Positions 42,186 through 50,030 of a DNA stretch of 64,000 bases are shown in pieces; positions within the stretch are counted from its first letter, which is position 1; every line of letters starts with the position of its first letter. The DNA comes from Natrinema gari JCM 14663. Its GTDB lineage: Archaea; Halobacteriota; Halobacteria; Halobacteriales; Natrialbaceae. The position numbers were made by a program, and so were the translations under genes. Under the pieces are notes generated by a model. It searched no databases and was not told where the DNA came from. It saw nothing but the letters and a program-made list of their open reading frames with translations. Where the stretch lies: the NCBI RefSeq assembly GCF_000337175.1, contig NZ_AOIJ01000051.1:210777-274776 (forward strand), given 5' to 3'.

Positions 42186-44390
42186 ATGCACGCCCTCGCA
42201 CAGTCGGACGTGGCCAGGGAAACGTACTGGGGAATCACCAGCGTCGAGTACGCGGTGTTTTACTTCCTTGCGTTTACCGCCATCGCCGTCTTCACCTACG
42301 GCGTCTATCAGCGGTTCGCCCGCTACGCAGCGGGGGACGACGATTCGTTCCCCCGGCTCGATGACCTGCAGAGCCGCGTCGTGAGCGCAACCAAGATCGT
42401 GCTCTCGAACGAGAAACAGTTCAACAGGGACCTCTACGGCGGTCTGATGCACTCGTTTATTCTGTGGGGCTTCCTGACGCTGTTCGTCGCGACGCTCATC
42501 CTGATGGCCGAGGAGTACGCCGCGAAGAAACTCCTCCACATGTCGTTTTGGAACGGTGACTTCTATCTCGCTTACCAGTTCATGGTCGACGCGCTGGGAC
42601 TCCTCTTCGTCGTCGGCATCGGAATGGCGATGTACCGCCGCTACTGGGTCCGCAACACCCGTCTCTGGGATCGGCACACATCCAACGAAGACGATATCTT
42701 CATCTGGACGCTGTTCGCGCTCGGCATCGGCGGCTTCCTGCTCGAGGGGTTCCGGATCTATATCGCCGGGATTCCGGACCACGAAATCGTGAGCTTCGTC
42801 GGCTACGGACTCGCAACGGCGTTCGATGGGATCGGTCTCCCGAGCACCGAAGCCGCAGTGGCCGCCGGTCCCGAGTACAGCGCGTCCGCCAACCTCGGTG
42901 CCAACGCCGAGACGCTCCACTGGCTCACGTGGTGGTCCCACTCGCTGCTCGCCTTCTTTTTCATCGCGTGGATTCCCTACGCCAAGCCTTTCCACATGAT
43001 CTCCTCCTTTGCGAACGTCGTCACGCGCGACGAGAAAGCAGGGCAGCGCCTGCCCAACGTCCCGTCGGACCTGGACGCGACCAACGCCGACTCCATCGAC
43101 GACTTCACCTGGAAGGAACTCCTCGATCAGGACGCCTGTACCAAGTGCGGTCGCTGTTCGTCGGTCTGTCCGGCCAAGGCTTCCGACCGCCCGCTCGACC
43201 CGCGGAACGTCATCCTCGACCTGAAATCCTACCGGGAGGAGCTGGCCGCCGGCGGCGAGGAGAAACCGATCATCGCCGACGGCGGCACCTCGGTGATCAA
43301 CTCAGAGACGATGGACTCCTGTATGGCCTGTATGGCCTGTATGGACGCCTGCCCCGTCGAGATCGAACACCTCAAGAGCTTCACCCGGCTCAACCGCCAG
43401 CAGACCGATCAGGGCGATGTCTCCTCGAGCATGCAAGACGTCTTCCAGAACGTCATGCAGAACGGCAACACCTTCGGCGACTCGCCGCGCAACCGGGGCG
43501 ACTGGGCCGACGAACTCGAGTTCGACGTCACCGACGCCCGCGAGGAGGAAGTCGACTACCTCTGGTACGTCGGCGACTTCCCGAGTTACGACGAGCGCAA
43601 CAAGCAGGTCGCCCGCTCGCTGGCGACCATTCTGCAGGAGGCCGACGTCAGCTTCGGCATCCTCTTCGACGACGAGAAGTTCGACGGCAACGACATCCGA
43701 CGGGTCGGCGAGGAACTGCTCTACGTCGAACTGGCAGGTCACCACGTCGAGACGTGGGAGGACTGCGAGTTCGACAAAATAGTCTGTACGGACCCCCACT
43801 CCTACAACACGTTCAAAAACGAGTATCCGGAGGTCAACTTCGACGAGTTCGCCGACGACCCGATGATGCCATTCGAGTACGACGAGCAGTGGAACGACGA
43901 CGGCGAAATCGACGTCTACCACTGGACCCAGGCCGTCGAGGAACTCGTCGAAGAGGGCAAACTCGACCTGAACGGGACCGAACTCGACTACACGGTCACC
44001 TACCACGACCCGTGTCATCTGGGCCGATACAACGACGAGTACGAGGCCCCGCGCGAACTCATCAAAGCGACCGGCTGTACCCTCGACGAAATGCCCCGCA
44101 ACCGCAGTAACTCCTTCTGCTGTGGCGGCGGCGGCGGCGGCCTCTGGATGGACTTCGAGGAAGAACCCAAGCCCAGCGAGGAACGGATCCGCGAGGCGCT
44201 CGAGGACACCGACGCCGGCAGCGGGATCGAGAAGTTCGTCGTCGCCTGTCCGATGTGCATGACGATGTACGAGGACGGCCGCAAGACCGGCGACTTCGAG
44301 GACGAGATCGAGATCGTCGACGTGGCCGAACTCATCGTCGAGGCCATCGGCAAGGCAGACGAAGCGCAGGTCGAAGTCGCTGCGGACTGA
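42186..44390 (+). CDS. Membrane-bound HdrD/GlpC-like Fe-S oxidoreductase
   Basis: A 734-residue fusion. The N-terminal 290 residues have six or so membrane helices with His residues (MHSFILWGFLTLFVATLILM, LHWLTWWSHSLLAFFFIAWI) as in NarI-like cytochrome b. A ferredoxin domain follows with CTKCGRCSSVCPAKA and CMACMACMDACPVEI, binding two 4Fe-4S clusters. The C-terminal half carries CCG-type heterodisulfide-reductase motifs: YHDPCHLGRYN, FCCGGGGGG, VACPMCMTMYEDG. It probably transfers electrons between quinones and a soluble donor or acceptor. Substrate unknown. The same architecture is widespread in haloarchaea. Confidence 0.92.
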   Translation: MHALAQSDVARETYWGITSVEYAVFYFLAFTAIAVFTYGVYQRFARYAAGDDDSFPRLDDLQSRVVSATKIVLSNEKQFNRDLYGGLMHSFILWGFLTLFVATLILMAEEYAAKKLLHMSFWNGDFYLAYQFMVDALGLLFVVGIGMAMYRRYWVRNTRLWDRHTSNEDDIFIWTLFALGIGGFLLEGFRIYIAGIPDHEIVSFVGYGLATAFDGIGLPSTEAAVAAGPEYSASANLGANAETLHWLTWWSHSLLAFFFIAWIPYAKPFHMISSFANVVTRDEKAGQRLPNVPSDLDATNADSIDDFTWKELLDQDACTKCGRCSSVCPAKASDRPLDPRNVILDLKSYREELAAGGEEKPIIADGGTSVINSETMDSCMACMACMDACPVEIEHLKSFTRLNRQQTDQGDVSSSMQDVFQNVMQNGNTFGDSPRNRGDWADELEFDVTDAREEEVDYLWYVGDFPSYDERNKQVARSLATILQEADVSFGILFDDEKFDGNDIRRVGEELLYVELAGHHVETWEDCEFDKIVCTDPHSYNTFKNEYPEVNFDEFADDPMMPFEYDEQWNDDGEIDVYHWTQAVEELVEEGKLDLNGTELDYTVTYHDPCHLGRYNDEYEAPRELIKATGCTLDEMPRNRSNSFCCGGGGGGLWMDFEEEPKPSEERIREALEDTDAGSGIEKFVVACPMCMTMYEDGRKTGDFEDEIEIVDVAELIVEAIGKADEAQVEVAAD

Positions 44391-44469
44391 CCGCTATTCC
44401 GGTCGTCCGTAGCCGACGACTCGGATTCGGTTCGTGGCCAAGCGGGAGAATTCGAACGAGAGAGTACCG

Positions 44470-44910
44470 TTAGTCGTCGCTGATCATCGTCGGGTCGATT
44501 CGATCGACGAGCCCGTCGAAGTCGTCGTCAAAGCTGAGAACGGAATCAATACCGTGCCGCTCGACGATCGCGATCGTGTTCGCGTCCGTGAAACTGAGCG
44601 AATGATCCCCATAGTTCTCGAAAGTTTCGAGCGTCTCCTCGAACAGTTCCGGTGTCGTCTGCTGTAGTTCGATCCGATCCGGGTATCCACTACGGCCCAG
44701 GATCCGCTGTCCGATAGTCCACGCGGCGTCGTAGCTACCTGTTCGTTTCCGGGTAAGCGTGATCGATTCGTCGATCACGTAGTCGCTCGTGTATGGACGG
44801 CCGAGATTGCCTGCGAGGACTGTCTGCATTGCATTGGCTGCCGCTTCATGTCTCGCTGCGGCACGGTCATGCTGCGCGAAGAAAACACCAGTGTCGATAA
44901 ATACGCTCAT
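44470..44910 (-). CDS. PIN-domain ribonuclease toxin (VapC-like)
   Basis: A 146-residue PIN domain. Acidic residues of the active site are D6 (MSVFIDTGVFFA), E48 (YVIDESITL), D109 (SFTDANTIAI) and the DDDFD cluster near 128-132. VapC toxins are single-strand ribonucleases. ATG 44910 overlaps the antitoxin stop by 4 bp (ATGA), the usual toxin-antitoxin coupling. The hydrophobic core and length are normal. Confidence 0.88.
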   Translation of the reverse strand: MSVFIDTGVFFAQHDRAAARHEAAANAMQTVLAGNLGRPYTSDYVIDESITLTRKRTGSYDAAWTIGQRILGRSGYPDRIELQQTTPELFEETLETFENYGDHSLSFTDANTIAIVERHGIDSVLSFDDDFDGLVDRIDPTMISDD

Positions 44911-45185
44911 TCGCCGTACAGAACCGCATCGATGTCTTCTTCCGTCGTCTCGATACCTGAGTCGACGGTTCCGGACAGCCACCGATCGATCCCGTCCTCC
45001 GACAATGGCTCGAAATCGTCCCGATAGGAGTCGATTATCTCGTCTTTCGATTCGTACGTGTTCGTAACGATCCGTTCGAGGAGGTCCTGTTGAGTCACGT
45101 TCGTTCCCGTCTCGAGTCGAATCTCTGCTTGAAGTTCCTCGAGGTGTGATTTCGTGATATCCGTAACCTTGATCGAGGTACTCAT
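44907..45185 (-). CDS. VapB-like antitoxin
   Basis: A 92-residue protein from ATG 45185 (MSTSIKVTDITKSHLEELQA). A ribbon-helix-helix-like N-terminus for DNA binding and dimerisation is followed by an acidic tail (GIETTEEDIDAVLYGE) expected to wrap the toxin. It precedes the PIN gene with a 4-bp overlap, so the pair is most likely autoregulated and co-transcribed. Confidence 0.8.
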   Translation of the reverse strand: MSTSIKVTDITKSHLEELQAEIRLETGTNVTQQDLLERIVTNTYESKDEIIDSYRDDFEPLSEDGIDRWLSGTVDSGIETTEEDIDAVLYGE

Positions 45186-45307
45186 ATGCGCTAGTAGCGG
45201 ACTCCACTGAGAAAACTGTTCTCCCGCTACGAGCAATGGCTTCCGACAGGCGAATTCAGAACACTACAGTCGCTATCGAAGGACGGTCGAGCAGTAGAAC
45301 GGGCTAG

Positions 45308-46045
45308 TCAGTCGGAGCGAGCGACTCGAGTCGCAGTCCGATTGTCTGCCCCGGAATCGTCTCCGTCCGCCCGCACCTCGCGGACGAACTCGAGGAAGTT
45401 GTCGAAGACGAGTTTCGCTTCGCAGGCTTCCTGGTAGTTCTCGGCCGTGATCTCCGCGAGTACTGACTCGCGGCGGTCGTCGGAGAGGTCCTTACGGTGG
45501 ACGAGTTCGCGAGCGGTTTTCGTGTCGTACTCGGGATGGAACTGGACGCCGAAGACGCGATCCTTGCGGAAGCCGTGATTGGAGTACTCGTTCGCCGCGA
45601 GGGGATCGGCACCGGGCGGGAGGGTCGTCACCGCATCGGAGTGGCTGGTAAAGGAGCGGAAGGTCTCGTCGATGCCGTCGAACAGCCGCGACTCGCCGGT
45701 GTGTTCGATCTCGCTGTAGCCGACTTCGTAGACGCCCATGTCTTCGACGGTGCCACCGAGGACGTCGGCGAGCAACTGGTGGCCCCAACAGACCCCGAGG
45801 AAGGGAATGCCGCGATCGATCGCCTCGTCGACCCACTCCGTGACCGGTCGCATCCAGTCGTCGTCCCAGTAGACCGACGAGCGGGAGCCGGTGACGACGG
45901 CACCATCGTAGTCGAAGTCGTCCGGGACCGTCCCGTCGGTGGCGTCGAACTCCACCAACGAGGCGTCGAGTTCGCGCCGAAAGTTCCGCGTCGTGTTCGC
46001 GTCCTGGTGAGCCGCGTTCAGGACGGCGATTCGGGGTTGACTCAT
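45308..46045 (-). CDS. Class I glutamine amidotransferase
   Basis: A 245-residue GATase1 domain. The nucleophile is C86 in PFLGVCWGHQLLADVLGG. H170 and E172 in FGVQFHPEYDT complete the triad. ATG 46045 (MSQPRIAVLNAAHQDANTTR) is chosen over the open upstream frame. The family (GMP synthase-related, stand-alone) has uncertain amide acceptors; no synthetase partner is adjacent. The acidic C-terminal tail of about 25 residues is likely disordered. Confidence 0.9.
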   Translation of the reverse strand: MSQPRIAVLNAAHQDANTTRNFRRELDASLVEFDATDGTVPDDFDYDGAVVTGSRSSVYWDDDWMRPVTEWVDEAIDRGIPFLGVCWGHQLLADVLGGTVEDMGVYEVGYSEIEHTGESRLFDGIDETFRSFTSHSDAVTTLPPGADPLAANEYSNHGFRKDRVFGVQFHPEYDTKTARELVHRKDLSDDRRESVLAEITAENYQEACEAKLVFDNFLEFVREVRADGDDSGADNRTATRVARSD

Positions 46046-46205
46046 TACGCCATACTGCCCACTGAACAAGAATAGGCTTTCCGCCCGGTGCCGTGGTTGC
46101 CGCGACCGCCGACGGCGATCGGAGTCACTGAGACGAGTGGCACACCGTTGTCCTGCAACTCGAGTCGGTGACATCGACACCGATCACGGACCCGCGAGCG
46201 GCGGC

Positions 46206-47462
46206 TCATCGCAGGTGATAGCCCCCGGTGTCGTCCCGACGGAACCGGTCGCCCGTGTCGAACCAGCCGTCGGTGAACCGACTGCGATTATCGGCGTCGT
46301 CGTCCTCGGCGCTCGGGAGCGGAGCTGGCTCGGCCGACTGGTCGTCGTCGATTCCGGCAGGAGTTACGTAGCCGTCGGCGACGACCGGTCCCGAAACGTG
46401 GAGGCGGCCGACGGCTGCCCCCTCGAGGACCGTCCCCTCGTCGTCGACCAGCCGGGCACGACAGCCCGGAACCGGACGGCCGACCGGCAAGTCGTCGGCG
46501 TCGCCGGCTCGGGTATCGTCAGCGACCCCCTCGCTGGTGGCCGTCGGACACTCGAGGCGACCGTAGACCCGTGCGATCGGTACGTCTCGGTCCCGGTAGG
46601 GTTCGATCACGTCCTCGTCGACCGGCGCTTCGCAGATCGCCCGTTCGAGGGCGTCGGCGGCCGCGTCGAAATCCGATTCGGCCGCGATATCTCGGAGGAC
46701 CGTTGCCCGACCGGACAACAGCGTCGCATCCTCCATGGCGATGGCCCTCGTGGTGTCGCCGGGGTCGAAGGCCCGATCGAGCAGGAGCGTCCCGCCGACG
46801 TACAACACCGACAGGGCGACACGGACGAGTCCGTTCGGGGCGGCCAGCGGTGTCGTGAGCGGAACGACGTCGTTCGCGGCCAGTCCCCACGCGGCGATCG
46901 CCGTCCGGCAGTTGGACTCGAGCGTCTCGCTCGCGTAGCCCGCGACCGGGCGTCCCGACTGGCCGTGGAGAGCGAGCGGAGGGGACTCGCCCGGCCGCTG
47001 GGCGTCGACCGTGATACTGGCGCGGTCGGTCTCGGACAGTTCCGCGAGCGTCACCGACCGGTCGAACGGGATCGACCGCACGAGATCGCGCTGAGCCGGC
47101 TCCGCGACGACGATCTCGGGCTCTAAGACGTCGAACGGGCGTTCGACGGAGGCGGGCGTCAGGAAATGTGAGATCGGCGCGAGCGTCGCCCCGAGCCGTC
47201 GGCAGGCGAAGAACAGCCCCAGAGACACGACCCGGTTGCGGGTGACGAGACAGACCGTGTCGCCGGGACCGATCCCGAGCGCGGCGAGGCGTTCGGCGGT
47301 TCGGGTCGCGATCGCCGACAGCTCGCCGTAGGAGACTCGGTCCTCGTGGATCGTCGCCGCGGGCACGGACAGCCGATCCGCCGAGATGTCGACGACCGCC
47401 GTCCGATTGGGGAAGCGGTCCGCCCGGCGGGCCAGCGAGAGGGTCACAGCAGTCGCTTCCAC
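46206..47462 (-). CDS. Short AMP-dependent synthetase/ligase-like protein (ANL superfamily, C-terminal domain missing)
   Basis: A 418-residue protein from GTG 47462. The N-terminal domain is clear (SYGELSAIATRTAERLAALG, VCLVTRNRVVSLGLFFACRR, GATLAPISHFLTPASVERPF). The usual P-loop TSGTTGxPKG is replaced by LHGQSGRPVAGY, and the protein ends at WFDTGDRFRRDDTGGYHLR, so the roughly 110-residue mobile C-terminal domain with the catalytic Lys is absent. It may be a degraded or repurposed acyl-CoA ligase. Codon use is normal, which argues for a maintained protein. Confidence 0.8.
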   Translation of the reverse strand: MEATAVTLSLARRADRFPNRTAVVDISADRLSVPAATIHEDRVSYGELSAIATRTAERLAALGIGPGDTVCLVTRNRVVSLGLFFACRRLGATLAPISHFLTPASVERPFDVLEPEIVVAEPAQRDLVRSIPFDRSVTLAELSETDRASITVDAQRPGESPPLALHGQSGRPVAGYASETLESNCRTAIAAWGLAANDVVPLTTPLAAPNGLVRVALSVLYVGGTLLLDRAFDPGDTTRAIAMEDATLLSGRATVLRDIAAESDFDAAADALERAICEAPVDEDVIEPYRDRDVPIARVYGRLECPTATSEGVADDTRAGDADDLPVGRPVPGCRARLVDDEGTVLEGAAVGRLHVSGPVVADGYVTPAGIDDDQSAEPAPLPSAEDDDADNRSRFTDGWFDTGDRFRRDDTGGYHLR

Positions 47463-47539
47463 GCTCGCGTACGTAGTAGGGTGGGACTCAGTCGCAAGCA
47501 CGGGCTCGAGAGCCGAACGAACTACTGAGACGGCGCGCT

Positions 47540-47572
47540 GAGCAGCGATGAGCGAGGGGCGAATCGCTGCTC
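47540..47572. repeat. Inverted repeat in a GC-rich intergenic element
   Basis: Perfect 10-bp arms (GAGCAGCGAT at 47540-47549, ATCGCTGCTC at 47563-47572) in a 294-bp gap that also has several GATGAGCGAG-like short repeats. No ORF of note. It resembles the intergenic palindromic sequence near 63.5 kb in style, not in exact sequence. Confidence 0.45.
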
Positions 47573-47756
47573 GAAGCGCGAGGGATGAGCGAGCGGTGCG
47601 AGGGGTGAACGGAGTGAGTTCCCTCGGTACGCGAGCGAATCGGTTGGGGAGGACGTGGCGCACCCTGTTGTCGCAATCTCTCGAGTCGTCGTCGATGTCG
47701 CCGACCCGACGCCGCGGACTCTCCCTCTCGAGTCCTTCCACCGCTGCCCGACCGAG

Positions 47757-48542
47757 TCACTCGGAGGCGTCCGTCTGCGTCTCGAGAAAGCCCAACAACA
47801 GATCGTTGACCGTCCGCGAGCGCTCGATGAAACAGAGATGGCCCGCCCCCTCGAGCGCCCGGAACTCCCCGCGGGGCAGTCCGCGGGCCAGCTCCCGGCC
47901 GGCCGCGGGCGACACCAACTCGTCCGCGCCGCCGTGGATCACTCGCGTCGGCTGGGTCACCTCGACCAGCCAGTCGGTCGCGTCGAAGTCCGCGAGCGCC
48001 GCGGCCTGTGCCTCCCAGCCCGCCCGGTCGGCGTCGCCGTCGGCCCGCCAGTCGACGATCCCCTCGAGCGCGTCGGGTTGAGCTTCGCGAAAGTCCGTCG
48101 AGAGACCCACCGTCAGCGACTCGCGAAGCGCGTCGCGGTCGTCCGGCGGCGCGAACAGGGGCTCGAGGTCGACCGCCGCGCCCTCGGCCGCCGTGCCGAA
48201 CAGCGTCAGTGTCGCGACGCGACTCGAGGTTCGGGCGGCTTCGAGCGCGATTGCCCCACCGAGGCCACAGCCCACGAGGTGCGCGGAGGTGAGGTCGCAG
48301 TCGGCCAGCACCGCCTCGAGATCGGCGGCGAGCGTCTCGAGGTCGTAGGGACCGGGCGGCGAATCGGAACGCCCCGTTCCACGGAGGTCCCAGACGATGG
48401 CCTCGTGGGGGCCGGCGACGGCGGCGTGTTGCCAGCCCCACAGCCAGCCGCCGAGACCCGCTTCGGGGACGAAGACAACGGGGTCGCCCTCGCCAGCGCG
48501 GTCGTAGTACAGCGAGACGGCTCCGTTCGATGCGGTCGGCAT
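47757..48542 (-). CDS. Alpha/beta hydrolase with cysteine in the nucleophile position
   Basis: A 261-residue alpha/beta hydrolase from ATG 48542. The fold is clear (YYDRAGEGDPVVFVPEAGLG, IVWDLRGTGRSDSPPG, PTRVIHGGADELVSPAAGRE, ALEGAGHLCFIERSRTVNDL). The nucleophile elbow reads LVGCGLGG, so C92 sits where Ser is expected; Asp (HGGADELV) and His (GAGHLC) are present. Dienelactone hydrolases use Cys in this way. Substrate unknown. Confidence 0.88.
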   Translation of the reverse strand: MPTASNGAVSLYYDRAGEGDPVVFVPEAGLGGWLWGWQHAAVAGPHEAIVWDLRGTGRSDSPPGPYDLETLAADLEAVLADCDLTSAHLVGCGLGGAIALEAARTSSRVATLTLFGTAAEGAAVDLEPLFAPPDDRDALRESLTVGLSTDFREAQPDALEGIVDWRADGDADRAGWEAQAAALADFDATDWLVEVTQPTRVIHGGADELVSPAAGRELARGLPRGEFRALEGAGHLCFIERSRTVNDLLLGFLETQTDASE

Positions 48543-48765
48543 ACGTGGACGATCCGGGTGGAGCAAGGCGACGGTTTCGGTTCCGATCGATGACGCGCGT
48601 CACTGGGCGCGTGACGACGGGACCTACGCCGAGCAAGCGCGGCCGTGAACCGGGTCCGTGAAACTGCCGCCCCCGGCTGTAAAGACGAACCCAGCCGTGG
48701 AGGGCCGACGGTAGAAGTCACTGTTCGATGCATTTTTCGCAGGCACGTGTCAAGCAACAACGTCT

Positions 48766-49959
48766 ATGCGTACACATATCTCTCCTCCGCTGACGGACAC
48801 GCAGCAATCACGGACGGTCGTGATCATCTTTGCGAGTACGCTCGTGAGCGTCATGGGCGTCTCCCTGATCAGCCCGGTACTGCCGACGATTCAGACGGCG
48901 TGGAACATTTCGGCGAGTCAGGCCAGCCTGCTCATTTCGGCGTTTACCTTGCCCGGTGTCGTGCTGACACCGTTCGTCGGACTCGTCGCCGACCGCGTTG
49001 GTCGCAAGCGCGTCCTCGTCCCGGCGCTGTTCCTGTTCGGCGTGAGTGGCATTGCAATCGTATTCGTCGGCGGCTTCACGACTATTCTCGGCCTCCGCGT
49101 CGTCCAGGGAATCGCCGGCAGTGCGATTATGAGCCTCACCGTAACGTTGCTCGGTGACCTGTTTTCGGGAGCCGAACGGAGCCGCCTCATCGGATTGAAC
49201 GCGGCGATCCTCGCCATCGGCGCGGCCGGCTACCCCTTCCTGGGTGGGAGCCTCGCACTGCTCTCGTGGGCGGCCCCGTTCGCCTGTTTCGGGCTCGGGA
49301 TCGTCGTCGCGATCGCCGGCTCCGCGATCCTTACTGAACCCGAGGGAAGCGACAGTTCGTCCGGCCTCGCCTACGTCGCTAACGCGATCCAAGCGGTCCC
49401 ACTGTGGAGAGCGATCGGGCTGTATGCGGCTGTGTTCGGCATTTTTCTGATCCTTTACGGCGCACAGCTCACTGTCATCCCGTTCATTCTCGACGAATCC
49501 TACGGCCTCTCGTCCGGAACGATCGGGCTGTTGCTTGGACTCCCGGCAGTCACGATGGGACTGACGTCCTCGCAGTCGTCACGTCTCATTCGCCATCTCT
49601 CACCTCCGCGGCTCATCACGCTCGGTTTCGTGACCTACGGGGTCGGGATGACACTCGCCGCACTCACCCACTCGGTCATCGTCCTTGCCGGCGCGCTGTT
49701 CCTGTTCGGTATCGGGCAAGGGTTTGCGGAGCCGATTACTGATACCGCACTGAACACACTCGCCCCCGATGCGTTCCGTGGCGGTATTATGAGTATCCGA
49801 ACGAGCGTGCTGCAGTTCGGAACGACTGTCGGCCCGCCGGTGTTCGTTGCCGTCGCCTCGATCGTCGGGTACGCCAATACGCTCCTCGTCGCCGGGATCG
49901 CCGCCTTCGCCCTCGGTGTCTCCGCGTTCGGCTTGCTCACGTTTTCGGAGGTCTCGTAA
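48766..49959 (+). CDS. MFS transporter
   Basis: A 397-residue protein with twelve predicted membrane helices. The MFS A-motif is GLVADRVGRKRV (about residues 73-84). LRVVQGIAGSAIMSLTVTLL and the second-half LFGIGQGFAEPITDTALNT are family features. Drug:H+ antiporter-like by appearance (FIxxVLPTIQxxW). The start ATG 48766 has an AT-rich patch (CATTTTTCGC) 30 bp upstream. Substrate cannot be told. Confidence 0.92.
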   Translation: MRTHISPPLTDTQQSRTVVIIFASTLVSVMGVSLISPVLPTIQTAWNISASQASLLISAFTLPGVVLTPFVGLVADRVGRKRVLVPALFLFGVSGIAIVFVGGFTTILGLRVVQGIAGSAIMSLTVTLLGDLFSGAERSRLIGLNAAILAIGAAGYPFLGGSLALLSWAAPFACFGLGIVVAIAGSAILTEPEGSDSSSGLAYVANAIQAVPLWRAIGLYAAVFGIFLILYGAQLTVIPFILDESYGLSSGTIGLLLGLPAVTMGLTSSQSSRLIRHLSPPRLITLGFVTYGVGMTLAALTHSVIVLAGALFLFGIGQGFAEPITDTALNTLAPDAFRGGIMSIRTSVLQFGTTVGPPVFVAVASIVGYANTLLVAGIAAFALGVSAFGLLTFSEVS

Positions 49960-50030
49960 CCGGCGTCTCGTCGAACGGACACACGGCTCGGGGCGTACGA
50001 TCGGAACTCAAAAGAACGATCGTCGACCGA

